From a virus, in the IMG/VR virus record IMGVR_UViG_3300032265_000032, positions 1 to 35,776 of that record: a stretch of 35,776 nt of DNA; one strand, written 5' to 3'. Under the pieces are notes generated by a model. The model saw only the letters and a program-made list of their open reading frames with translations. It had not been told where the DNA came from and ran no database searches. Both the position numbers and the translations under genes were made by a program. How positions within the stretch are numbered: position 1 is the stretch's first letter; each line of letters opens with the position of its first letter. This document shows, piece by piece, positions 28,064 to 35,776 of the stretch.

Positions 28064-28899
28064 TATTGATACTCCCAGTTACCGTTTCTAAATATAATAG
28101 GTTTGCCGCTTTTTGATACTGATTTAACACCTTCTTGATTGCTAGATGGCTGAGCTTGTGTTTGTTGTTTAGATTGATTCATTGGGGAAACAGTTTCACC
28201 AGTAAGTTTTTGATATGTACTTAATGCTTGAGGGGTTAATAAAGTTCTTACATCTCTATTTTGACCCATACCAGATTGATATTGACCTTGTAGTGCGTCT
28301 ATACCGCCTTTAAGTAATTCAACCCCAGCATTTAAATAATCTTTTTGTTGTTTTTGTGATCCATTTACTGGGAATGATGATTCCCAATCTTTTAATTCCT
28401 GTAATGAACCACCGCCAGAACCAGCAAATACTTTTTTTAATTCAGATGAAACTGCCCTAGCTTTTTCTTCAAATACACCTTGTCTTGAATCTCCAAATGC
28501 ACTTTCTACTGGATTTACAAGATAATTAATTGGTGTTAAAATTCCATTAAAGTTATCAAGATTAGTAATAGCTTTATTTAATGATCCCATATGAGCCAAT
28601 GCTTGACTGGCTGCACGAACTGCATCACCTTGTTTACCTACAGAAAACCCTTGTGCAGTTTTATTACGTTTGTTAAAATCAGTTACATCAAATGAAGGAT
28701 CGTATTGTGAAATAGCTTGAATTAAAGCTAAACCTTTAGAGCTAGATGATAAACGTGAGCTAACTGGTAGTTCACCACTAGCAAACTTCTTAATCATTGT
28801 TCTATATTTTGGATCAATCGTTTCTAAAAATGCGTCACCAGTTAATGCTTCTGGAGTTACATTTTGATATTGTCCTGTATCTTCTATTAGTCTTGGCAT
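28063..28899 (-). CDS. Probable ejection or internal virion protein (278 residues)
   Basis: The central part (ALIQAISQYDPSFDVTDFNK, then QALAHMGSLNKAITNLDNFN) is helical and resembles a segment seen in large internal proteins of marine podoviruses. The tail is Gln/Ser-rich and ends with SGKPIIFRNGNWEYQ, a short beta motif also hinted at by the end of the next protein (IQNGKKFWVEE). No catalytic motif is seen. The function is inferred from its neighbourhood. Confidence 0.6.
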   Translation of the reverse strand: MPRLIEDTGQYQNVTPEALTGDAFLETIDPKYRTMIKKFASGELPVSSRLSSSSKGLALIQAISQYDPSFDVTDFNKRNKTAQGFSVGKQGDAVRAASQALAHMGSLNKAITNLDNFNGILTPINYLVNPVESAFGDSRQGVFEEKARAVSSELKKVFAGSGGGSLQELKDWESSFPVNGSQKQQKDYLNAGVELLKGGIDALQGQYQSGMGQNRDVRTLLTPQALSTYQKLTGETVSPMNQSKQQTQAQPSSNQEGVKSVSKSGKPIIFRNGNWEYQ

Positions 28900-28900
28900 A

Positions 28901-29596
28901 TTATTCCTCTACCCAAAATTTCTTACCGTTTTGAATTACAAAATATTTATTTCTAGTAGTATCTAATTGTGCATTTAAATTAGCACCATTGATATTAAAT
29001 GTTCTAGCAGGTGGCAATTTTTGTTGAATAGAACCAAATGGATTTTCAGATTCTTTAAACTTTGTTAATGCTAATTGTTCTGCTTGTGTAGGTACTTTTG
29101 CTATTGGTTTACCAATTGGATTGCCAAATACATCATAATTTTGTTTAGCACCACCAAAATCTTCTATACGAGGTTGTCTTGATAATATTTGCATTTGGGT
29201 TTCTTGTGGAAGATATTTAAAATTATCTTGTAACCATTTTGATTGGTTATTAGGATCATAATTAGCAATGGCATTATTAATAGAAAGTTTATTTGCATTT
29301 GCTGTTTTAAGATCAGCTATCTTTTGACCTGTAATATAATCTTGCGTAGCATTGGTATATACATTTTGAGCTGCTTCATTACCAGAACCTACAGCTTTAG
29401 CAAGATATGGAATAAAACTACCATATCTTTGATTTTTAGGTTGTGCAAAATAAGATAATAATGTATTAAATCCTTGTGACATTAATGCTTTATTTTGAAT
29501 ATCCTTTAATTTTGCAGGATCATTGTCATATAATGCATTTAATGTATCTGGACTTTGTGGAGTGAGAACACTACCTAATGTATCTAGTAATCCCAT
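28901..29596 (-). CDS. Probable ejection or internal virion protein (231 residues)
   Basis: The product starts MGLLDTLGSVLTPQSPDTLN and contains a hydrophobic/aromatic stretch (MSQGFNTLLSYFAQPKNQRY). It is Asn/Gln-rich in the middle and ends with NKYFVIQNGKKFWVEE. The gene is packed 1-2 nt from its neighbours in the same run. No known family; a structural role is inferred. Confidence 0.6.
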   Translation of the reverse strand: MGLLDTLGSVLTPQSPDTLNALYDNDPAKLKDIQNKALMSQGFNTLLSYFAQPKNQRYGSFIPYLAKAVGSGNEAAQNVYTNATQDYITGQKIADLKTANANKLSINNAIANYDPNNQSKWLQDNFKYLPQETQMQILSRQPRIEDFGGAKQNYDVFGNPIGKPIAKVPTQAEQLALTKFKESENPFGSIQQKLPPARTFNINGANLNAQLDTTRNKYFVIQNGKKFWVEE

Positions 29597-29598
29597 GA

Positions 29599-30243
29599 TT
29601 AAATACTTTCTTGATTAAATAGTTGTGATATAGGTATACGTTTAAGTATATCTTGTGCATTTAAATTTCCAAGCTGACCAGTTTTACTTGCTGTACTTGG
29701 CAATATAGATGGAGCTACATTAGTTGTTTGTAACATTTCAGGTATATTAGCAACCATATTAGGATTTCCTTGTCTTACACCACCACCTTGTGGAGTTTGA
29801 ATTTGAGGATGTTGCATCATAGATGTATATAAATTATTAGCACTATTTAAAGAGCCTAATGGATTAGATTTAAGTGAATTTAATGCACTATTACCAAATT
29901 GACTCAATAAACCATCTTGTGAAGCACCACCTAATAATGAAGATCCTAAAGATTGTTTAGCAGCTGCTTGTGCAAGTGCATCTGCACCTGTAACATAACT
30001 AGCACCAGAAGCTGCTGGAGCTGCTGATAATAGTGATGATCCTATTTCTCCTGTTGAACCCACTATACCAGAAGCTGCACCTGTGCCAGCACCTGATCCT
30101 GCACCGCCAAATAAACCACCACCAGCACCACCAAACATACCCCCAGTAGCACCGCCTAATAAAGCACCTGTAAATGGGCTTTTACCCATAGCTGCTGATG
30201 TAAGAGCACCTACACCTGCACCAATTAATAATGGCATACCCAT
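29599..30243 (-). CDS. Gly/Ala-rich hydrophobic protein (214 residues), probable ejection protein
   Basis: Residues 1-62 are almost wholly Gly, Ala, Leu, Met and Ser (LIGAGVGALTSAAMGKSPFT, then Gly-rich GGLFGGAG), a segment that could insert into or cross a membrane. The rest is Ser/Asn/Leu-rich with a few short helices. Such Gly-zipper N-termini are common in phage proteins that form channels during DNA ejection. Placement is inferred. Confidence 0.6.
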   Translation of the reverse strand: MGMPLLIGAGVGALTSAAMGKSPFTGALLGGATGGMFGGAGGGLFGGAGSGAGTGAASGIVGSTGEIGSSLLSAAPAASGASYVTGADALAQAAAKQSLGSSLLGGASQDGLLSQFGNSALNSLKSNPLGSLNSANNLYTSMMQHPQIQTPQGGGVRQGNPNMVANIPEMLQTTNVAPSILPSTASKTGQLGNLNAQDILKRIPISQLFNQESI

Positions 30244-30244
30244 G

Positions 30245-31351
30245 TTAGGCTACCTTTCCTACTAAGAAACAGATAGGTTCTAAGATTGCACGATAGATCA
30301 TGCCATAAACATCACGTTTTTTACTGCGTTTTTGTTTCCAGATATCAGCAGTACGATGTCTTGCGATATGCTCTAAAACACCCCTTAAAATGTGTTGTAG
30401 GGTATTCTTTTCACCACTCTTGTAAGCATAATTTACTAATGGTAAGAATACTTTGTGGTAACCTTTTTCATAAGCAGGATCTAAGTCTTTAGATTGGGCT
30501 AACCAGATAGCTTGACGGAATGAGCCAAAACCATATTCTTTATTCATCGCTGTACATACAATCTTACCAGAGGTAGATGTAGAGTTAGTAACAGTACCTG
30601 TAGGAGCACCATAAGCTGCACCAAGATAAGATGATAGTTTTTGATATGGAAGGTTTTGATTGTAATTCCATTGGTTGATAGATGATTGTAGAGCATTGTT
30701 TTGATATTGCTCTTGTGTTTGACCAACATTAAGAAGTTTGTTAATATCTGTATAGTCGGCATTAGCCATATTTGGAGCATTAACAGCAGCTTGGTTTTGC
30801 ATAGATCTTTCGTTACCAAAGTTTTGGTAAGCTAAGTTACCATAAGCATTTGATAATGAATTAGCTAAAGCTGTATCAGCACGACCAATAACATTACCTT
30901 GTGCGTTAGATCCATAACGACCAGCTTGTGATGCGTTAGAATTAGCATTGTTTACAGCGTCATAGTAATTAGTAGTAGCACCTTGAGCAGCACCTTGCAA
31001 TGCTTGGTTAAAGTAAGGATTGTTTTGTAAATACTGACCATTAATTGTATTTAATTGTTGTTGTTGACCAGCTGTATTAAGTGGGTTACCAGCAATAGCA
31101 CGATTTTGTGCAGCAGTTAAGGCAGCTTGTGTATCAGCAGATGGGCTGATAAATGTTTGACCTTGATAGTATTGTGGTGTATTAGATTGGTATAGTGACT
31201 TAGCTTGATTAAGACCATATTCAACGAATGGTTTAACGGTTGGGTCTAATTGTTGTGATGTATTTTGTGTTTGTGTTCCACCACCAGAACCACCACCCAT
31301 GCCTAGTGTGAAGTATCCGATTAAATCAAAAAGCCAATTATGTAATTTCAT
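30245..31351 (-). CDS. Two-part virion protein: Gln/Asn-rich N-terminus and conserved C-terminal helical domain
   Basis: The product has 368 residues. Residues 1-260 are Gln/Asn/Tyr-rich (DPTVKPFVEYGLNQAKSLYQ, then SNASQAGRYGSNAQGNVIGR), like gp14-type internal proteins of marine podoviruses. Residues about 264-368 differ: TAMNKEYGFGSFRQAIWLAQ, LRGVLEHIARHRTADIWK and YRAILEPICFLVGK form a compact helical, basic domain that I recall from other phage virion proteins but cannot name. The change in composition suggests a modular fusion. Confidence 0.65.
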   Translation of the reverse strand: MKLHNWLFDLIGYFTLGMGGGSGGGTQTQNTSQQLDPTVKPFVEYGLNQAKSLYQSNTPQYYQGQTFISPSADTQAALTAAQNRAIAGNPLNTAGQQQQLNTINGQYLQNNPYFNQALQGAAQGATTNYYDAVNNANSNASQAGRYGSNAQGNVIGRADTALANSLSNAYGNLAYQNFGNERSMQNQAAVNAPNMANADYTDINKLLNVGQTQEQYQNNALQSSINQWNYNQNLPYQKLSSYLGAAYGAPTGTVTNSTSTSGKIVCTAMNKEYGFGSFRQAIWLAQSKDLDPAYEKGYHKVFLPLVNYAYKSGEKNTLQHILRGVLEHIARHRTADIWKQKRSKKRDVYGMIYRAILEPICFLVGKVA

Positions 31352-31361
31352 ATTACCTTCC

Positions 31362-31760
31362 TTAAAGTGTATATTCCCAAGTTGCTGGTTTAAATCCTAA
31401 TTTTTCTGCGTGTCTATTCCATCCTTTTCTAACTGAAGAAAAAGACACCTTATCCATGTTTCCATTGTTTGCTATGTTTTGTATGTGTTGCCAACCTTCT
31501 AGGAAGTCATCATGTGTATGATTTTCCATATAAGCAACCCAGACGTGAAGTGTTTTACCGATTGGTTGTAGTACAGTAAATCCTACTGGATTACTGTCTT
31601 TTAATCCTACATATAAGAATGATCGTTGTTCGTAACAATCACAATATATATCTTCTGATATCCAAGTGTTATGACCTTTGGCTATAACCTTTTCAAGACC
31701 ATGTTTTAGCCAATGCCACCATTTGCGTAAATCTTCTTTTGGTATATATCTAAAGTCCAT
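31362..31760 (-). CDS. GNAT-fold-like protein of the virion region
   Basis: The product has 132 residues. EQRSFLYVGLKDSNPVGFTV, KTLHVWVAYMENH, FLEGWQHIQNIANNGNMDKV and WNRHAEKLGFKPATWEYTL follow the strand-helix order of GNAT acetyltransferases, as in a podovirus gene often located by the internal virion proteins. The acetyl-CoA loop is not clearly conserved, so it may be structural rather than catalytic. It starts with a TAATG overlap. Confidence 0.6.
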   Translation of the reverse strand: MDFRYIPKEDLRKWWHWLKHGLEKVIAKGHNTWISEDIYCDCYEQRSFLYVGLKDSNPVGFTVLQPIGKTLHVWVAYMENHTHDDFLEGWQHIQNIANNGNMDKVSFSSVRKGWNRHAEKLGFKPATWEYTL

Positions 31761-32551
31761 TATGCTACTATTATATAACGATACGTCATATCAGACAGGG
31801 TATTTTTAAAGTGTGTAATCGTAGCTGTTTTTGATCCTGTAGAGCTTATATAAACATTATTAAAACCATCTGATATTTGGTTAATATTAACCGCTACAGA
31901 AGGTGATAATGGATGTACAGGTGAAGTTCCAGCAGCATAAGTTGCTAAAGATGAAGTTCCTGCATCTGTAGTCCAATACATTTCTAAATAATCGCCAGCA
32001 TTGAATGTATAAAAAGCAGACCAACCAAATACTAATGCACCGCTTATAGATCCATGTTTAGAAGGTATTGCACTAATACCAGCAGAAGTTGCTACATCTG
32101 CACCATTAATTCTAAACCATACTGTTACATTGTCAGAAGCAGTATCTGTATTAGAACCTTGAATACTAAATGAAACTTGATAATCACCAGCTTGATTAAA
32201 ATATATTCTTGATGTAGGGCTTCCTACATATACATTGTTGCTATAATCAGTAGAATTAAATGTAATTGCTTTTGGTGTATTTGCAGATGCTGTTTGTGTT
32301 GTTGTATCATGGAAACCACCATAAGATATTCCAGCGTGTGCAGCATTATTTGTAATAGGTTCTAAAAGAATGACTGAGTTATATCCTATTCTTTCATTGT
32401 TAATTGTAGTAGTAGTAGCACCACCAACATTTAAAGTAATTGTGCCAGTATTGTTACTCTTACCTTCTACAAGGTTATTAACAACCTCAGATATAACTCT
32501 AGGATTATCACCAGAGGGGTCTAACCTCTTATACATATCCCTTTTTGTCAT
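31760..32551 (-). CDS. Tail protein with C1q/TNF-like jelly-roll domain
   Basis: The product has 263 residues. The N-terminus (MTKRDMYKRLDPSGDNPRVI, then SEVVNNLVEGKSNNTGTITL) is a virion-attachment-like segment. Residues about 90-225 (STDYSNNVYVGSPTSRIYFN, QAGDYQVSFSIQGSNT, VTVWFRINGADVATS, FNAGDYLEMYWTTD) have the strand order of C1q-like jelly rolls, which trimerise and often bind receptors or stabilise tails. It is coupled by TAATG on both sides. Confidence 0.7.
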   Translation of the reverse strand: MTKRDMYKRLDPSGDNPRVISEVVNNLVEGKSNNTGTITLNVGGATTTTINNERIGYNSVILLEPITNNAAHAGISYGGFHDTTTQTASANTPKAITFNSTDYSNNVYVGSPTSRIYFNQAGDYQVSFSIQGSNTDTASDNVTVWFRINGADVATSAGISAIPSKHGSISGALVFGWSAFYTFNAGDYLEMYWTTDAGTSSLATYAAGTSPVHPLSPSVAVNINQISDGFNNVYISSTGSKTATITHFKNTLSDMTYRYIIVA

Positions 32552-34197
32552 TATCTATTTCCTTGATCCGTTACATCCACGTCTATACTTACTAAAGAAG
32601 TCCAGTTTCCTGTAGGCACTACTTGTATTTGATGATAACGACCAGCAGATCTTACAGAGCAACGACCATTAGAATCAGCAGCAGATGCTGTCTTAAATGA
32701 TATATTGTCACCTAAGTTCTTACGAGATGATATAGCAACAGTTGCACTACCATCTTCTATCTGTGGTCTAACAAGTGTAATTACACCATTGTATTTAGTT
32801 TCCCAGTCACCTATGGTAACGGATGCAGATGAGTTAGCACCTGTGAATGAAACTAACTTATTGCCACGAACACCAGAGAATAGGTACTTACCACCAGCCC
32901 ATAATGGATCATCTAGTGAAGTAGTAAGTGTATCCATATTGCCATAAGCATCTAGGCTTTCTAGTGAAATACCTGTAGTAATAATAGGTGCAATATAGTT
33001 TACGTCTGTAGTGCACTTAGACCATTTTTTAACAACGTAGTTATAGACTAATAATGTTCTACCACCTAAAGAGTTTGCATAGTTCCAAATAACAATCTTC
33101 TTAAATGGATCAATTGCAGTACTCATTGTACTTAACAATGATACGTTTGCTGTCTTATAAAAATAACGGTCTACCTTTTCAACACCGATAGGTGAAACTG
33201 TTTGACCATCACACATATAAAAACCGTCATTAGAGAGGAAATATGTAAGACCAGCATATTCTGCTACAGATCCTGCCTCAGCACATCCTAATCCACGAGA
33301 TATAGCATCAAATTGGAAGAATAATGGGCTACCAAGATATGACATACGGTAAACAGCCTTTTCCATAAGAATAATACCGTATTGCCCACCAGTTAAGCCT
33401 ACAATGTTACCACCATCAGCCATGTACTGATAATCAGATTGTGATGTAGAACCTGAGTTCCAATTGGTTTCGTTACTAATATCTGACCATTGCAATTTAT
33501 TAGCATCTGTACCGCCATTAAGATGACCTGCGACCACAAAGTCACGAACAACAGTTACAAATTTAGCTATTGGTGCTGTAGATGAGTAAATACTTACATT
33601 ACTTGTAGCAATAGTTCCAGATGCTGTAGTTGTTATAGTAAATTGTGTTGTAGTTGTAACAGTAATTGTATAAACACCGCTTAATGCACCGCCACTTTTA
33701 AAGTAAAAGTTATAAGACTGACCTGTAGTGTAACCATGAGCAGATGATGTAGTTACAGTTATTGTAGTGCCAGTTCTAGTATAGGTAGCTGATATATAAT
33801 TACCTAAGTCTTGAAAGTTACCACCAGCATTTAAATAATATGCCTGTATAGGTTCATGGTTATTAGCTGCAAGAACAGCACTACCAAATTGTGTAAATCG
33901 CCATTGGTATATACCACCATATCCACCAACCTTAGATACGTCATCTAGGTTTTGATTAGTAGTATTATATTTGTATAACTTTGAAGCACTTCCAGCAAAT
34001 ATCTGAATAGTGTCGTTATATTTACCAGCAGTATTTCCTGTTAATGCCTCAGAGGCTGCATTAGAATAATCTACAGCCAATGGGAATGGAAAGTATCCTG
34101 TAGGTAAAGGTATAAGATTAGTCACATCCTGCATTGTATTTAATACAGAAGGCTGATCTGGCAACCATTCAGTTAGCGATAAACGTGAAGTAGCCAA
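32551..34197 (-). CDS. P22 gp10-like tail accessory/stabilisation protein
   Basis: The product has 548 residues. The opening LTEWLPDQPSVLNTMQDVTN with PLPTGYFPFPLAVDYS, followed by beta-propeller-like repeats (FVVAGHLNGGTDANKLQWSD, AVYRMSYLGSPLFFQFDAIS, FLSNDGFYMCDGQTVSPIG), fits the P22 gp10/hub family that joins portal adaptors to the tail needle and spikes. Residues about 135-200 are an inserted Thr-rich beta module with SSAHGYTTGQ, similar to the module in the fibre at 1379-2338. The start is TTG with GGGGTG 5 nt upstream, immediately after the previous stop. Confidence 0.75.
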   Translation of the reverse strand: MATSRLSLTEWLPDQPSVLNTMQDVTNLIPLPTGYFPFPLAVDYSNAASEALTGNTAGKYNDTIQIFAGSASKLYKYNTTNQNLDDVSKVGGYGGIYQWRFTQFGSAVLAANNHEPIQAYYLNAGGNFQDLGNYISATYTRTGTTITVTTSSAHGYTTGQSYNFYFKSGGALSGVYTITVTTTTQFTITTTASGTIATSNVSIYSSTAPIAKFVTVVRDFVVAGHLNGGTDANKLQWSDISNETNWNSGSTSQSDYQYMADGGNIVGLTGGQYGIILMEKAVYRMSYLGSPLFFQFDAISRGLGCAEAGSVAEYAGLTYFLSNDGFYMCDGQTVSPIGVEKVDRYFYKTANVSLLSTMSTAIDPFKKIVIWNYANSLGGRTLLVYNYVVKKWSKCTTDVNYIAPIITTGISLESLDAYGNMDTLTTSLDDPLWAGGKYLFSGVRGNKLVSFTGANSSASVTIGDWETKYNGVITLVRPQIEDGSATVAISSRKNLGDNISFKTASAADSNGRCSVRSAGRYHQIQVVPTGNWTSLVSIDVDVTDQGNR

Positions 34198-34632
34198 TTA
34201 AGCACCCCAGTTTTGTGTATTTAAAACCTCAATAAGAGCTTCTACAGTTGATGCACCGTTGATAGCTGTTTCAAGTCTGTTAGCTTCTGCAATGATTGCA
34301 GCACGTTTAGCTGTTACGTCAGCAGGAATATCTACATTGCGTTCTGCTTTACGAATAATCACCCAGTCAGTAGCATTAAGAAGTTTACCAGCTGTATCTT
34401 TAGATTGAGCTACATATTGTGTCTTAAGTTCTACTAAGTCTTTAGGATTGTTTACATCACCATCCCAGTAAAATCTATCGTCTGCTCTTACAGGATCTGC
34501 AACCCATGTAATACCTACAGCAGCTTTTTCTTCTTCTGTAGAAAGGTTAAGCCAGTTAGCTGGATATTGGTTACCATTAGCATCTGTAAAAGCTGTGCCT
34601 TCTGGAAGTCTGTTACCGTTTAATAAAAACAT
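34198..34632 (-). CDS. Tail fibre assembly-like protein
   Basis: The product has 144 residues. The first half (MFLLNGNRLPEGTAFTDANG, then NQYPANWLNLSTEEEKAAVG) and the end (LLNATDWVIIRKAERNVDIP, then VTAKRAAIIAEANRLETAIN) fit the small proteins that follow fibre genes and assist their folding or attachment (tail fibre assembly/DUF4376-like group). It lies directly after the large LamG/SPRY fibre in the leftward transcript, the expected place for its chaperone. Confidence 0.7.
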   Translation of the reverse strand: MFLLNGNRLPEGTAFTDANGNQYPANWLNLSTEEEKAAVGITWVADPVRADDRFYWDGDVNNPKDLVELKTQYVAQSKDTAGKLLNATDWVIIRKAERNVDIPADVTAKRAAIIAEANRLETAINGASTVEALIEVLNTQNWGA

Positions 34633-34641
34633 ATTTTTTCC

Positions 34642-35776
34642 TTATCTTGCGTTAGAGTATTTAAATGGGTTTTCTGCAAAAGCCATGTATATATATGTTG
34701 CACCATTAGAATTAAATCCTGTATAAGATGAATTTCTCATTTTAAAACCATTTGATAATATATCCATAACTGGTGTATCATTTGTTTCAGCACCACTAGT
34801 ATTTGGTCTTAAATCAAGTCCTGCAGCATTATATATATCTCTAGATGTATCTTCTATATACCAATCTTGTGTTGAACCAGTAGCTTTAATTAAAATAAAT
34901 TTAGGTCTAAACCCTGTATATACAAAAGTTCCATCTGTAGAACCATTACCTGTATAAGAACCAAATTTACTAAACCCTGCTATTTCTGCAAAACAATAGG
35001 CTACATAAGTTGCAGCAGAACTATTAAATGAATTATCAGTTCCAATACTAAATACAGTTAAAGTAGGTGATGTATTATTTAAATATGTAGAAGATGTACC
35101 AAATGCTGCTGTTGTATTAATATTTAATACTCCAGTATTGCCTAATGAAGCATGATACACAGCCGAGTTATTTGTTAAACTTCTAGCTTTCCATATAATC
35201 ATTTTAGGTGCAACACCTAAACCATGTCCTACTGTTGCATTAGCACCTGTTCCTGTATAAGTCACAATACTAAATCCAGCACTTGCATTTACAGATACAG
35301 TAGATGTAATAGAGCCATTAGTGTTAGATGATGATGAGCCTTGTCCAGCTTGCCATTGCCATGCTGCATAAGTAGCACTTGTATTGTTATATACTGTGCT
35401 TGCACCTACTGTAAATCCGTTAGCATTAAATGCAGTCATACCTGTTAAATCTGTTGTTTCTGCGGCTGTAGAATTTGATATAATTGCCTTAGTAGCACCA
35501 CGAACAGAATCAGTTAATTTATTGTCTGTAGCAGCACTTCTTGACTTAATCCATACCAAGTCAGGTTTAAAAGATCCTGCATTAGTAATAGATTGACCAG
35601 TTAAATTACCTGTATATAGCGTTGCATCCATATACTTATTACCTTGAAGCAATGTAGGTGTAGGTAGGTTATATGTGTTTACAGATAAAAAGCCTGTAGG
35701 TGGTGTGTATGCAAATGGTTGTTGTCCAAAAGTAAAATTAACTGAATCTGTAGCTTGATTGCCGTTCCAATCAGCA
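34642..35776 (-). CDS. Large tail fibre, C-terminal part (DUF7483-like); begins at 1379 across the circular join
   Basis: This is the remainder of the 796-residue fibre that begins at 1379. The frame enters without a stop through the repeated 123 bases; a TTG at 35652 that could be mistaken for a start is an internal Leu codon. Residues about 470-796 carry MDATLYTGNLTGQSITNAGS, NANGFTVGASTVYNNTSATY, AAWQWQAG, GVAPKMIIWKAR, KFGSYTGNGSTDGTFVYTGF and YIYMAFAENPFKYSNAR, the pattern of the DUF7483-type phage fibre domain. The gene downstream is a fibre-assembly-like protein. Confidence 0.85.
   Translation of the reverse strand, partial: ADWNGNQATDSVNFTFGQQPFAYTPPTGFLSVNTYNLPTPTLLQGNKYMDATLYTGNLTGQSITNAGSFKPDLVWIKSRSAATDNKLTDSVRGATKAIISNSTAAETTDLTGMTAFNANGFTVGASTVYNNTSATYAAWQWQAGQGSSSSNTNGSITSTVSVNASAGFSIVTYTGTGANATVGHGLGVAPKMIIWKARSLTNNSAVYHASLGNTGVLNINTTAAFGTSSTYLNNTSPTLTVFSIGTDNSFNSSAATYVAYCFAEIAGFSKFGSYTGNGSTDGTFVYTGFRPKFILIKATGSTQDWYIEDTSRDIYNAAGLDLRPNTSGAETNDTPVMDILSNGFKMRNSSYTGFNSNGATYIYMAFAENPFKYSNAR
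35654..35776. repeat. Direct terminal repeat, right copy
   Basis: Identical over 123 bases to 1-123; see the left copy. The two copies keep the reading frame of the fibre gene, as expected for a genome that is circular or circularly permuted. Confidence 0.95.

Noticed and set aside
30083-30265. Pro-rich plus-strand ORF opposite the Gly-rich protein
   Set aside because: It is the antisense reading of Gly codons (GGx gives Pro); no ribosome site.
34642-35652. 336-residue fibre ORF starting with TTG at 35652
   Set aside because: The TTG is an internal Leu codon; the frame continues without a stop through the repeated ends to the ATG at 1379.

Overview
The window is a near-complete, AT-rich genome of a small tailed phage, closed on itself. 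The first 123 bases (1-123) recur exactly at the end (35654-35776), and one tail-fibre gene reads straight through that join, so the unit is circular or circularly permuted, about 35,653 bp. The virion genes are podovirus-like: a P22-type portal, an SU10-type capsid protein and head-tail adaptor, several candidate ejection proteins, fibres, and no tape-measure, tail-tube or sheath gene. I see no integrase, repressor, RNA polymerase, DNA polymerase or tRNA, so a lytic phage that relies on host transcription and DNA synthesis is the simplest reading.

Layout. A divergent promoter region lies at 17284-17425. Leftward from it (minus strand) run a replication organiser and DnaB-like helicase, NinB/YbcO-type recombination nucleases, small regulators, a candidate structured leader RNA (13216-13319), a cluster of tiny Lys-rich proteins, terminase, portal, scaffold, capsid, adaptor and fibres (down to 1). 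Across the circular join the minus strand continues with the big LamG/SPRY fibre, a gp10-like tail protein, probable ejection proteins, a metallopeptidase, a lysis pair (3TM holin, GH24 lysozyme), a DEDD exonuclease and a large protein of unknown role ending at 22207. Rightward from the divergent region (17426-22197) run tiny membrane proteins, a recombination module (DUF1071 annealing protein, YqaJ exonuclease, small protein with an SSB-like acidic tip), a SleB-like hydrolase, a glycosyltransferase, DUF3310 and small proteins. A strong hairpin plus T-run at 22186-22220 separates the convergent arms.

The most striking element is a 23-codon gene at 19033-19104, on the minus strand inside the rightward operon. 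It reads as PqqA, the ribosomal precursor peptide of the redox cofactor pyrroloquinoline quinone (PQQ), with the Glu15/Tyr19 pair that is cross-linked in PQQ biosynthesis, its own Shine-Dalgarno and a TATAAT box. No other pqq gene is present, so it would have to feed the host's PqqB-E machinery. This suggests a PQQ-making host, for example a methylotroph of the Methylophilales using PQQ-dependent methanol dehydrogenase; the host assignment is inference.

Other notable structure: a fibre made of 14 exact-length 20-residue repeats plus 10-residue Trp repeats; a duplicated 110-residue fibre C-terminus flanking it; and a pseudoknot-capable RNA at 21129-21224.
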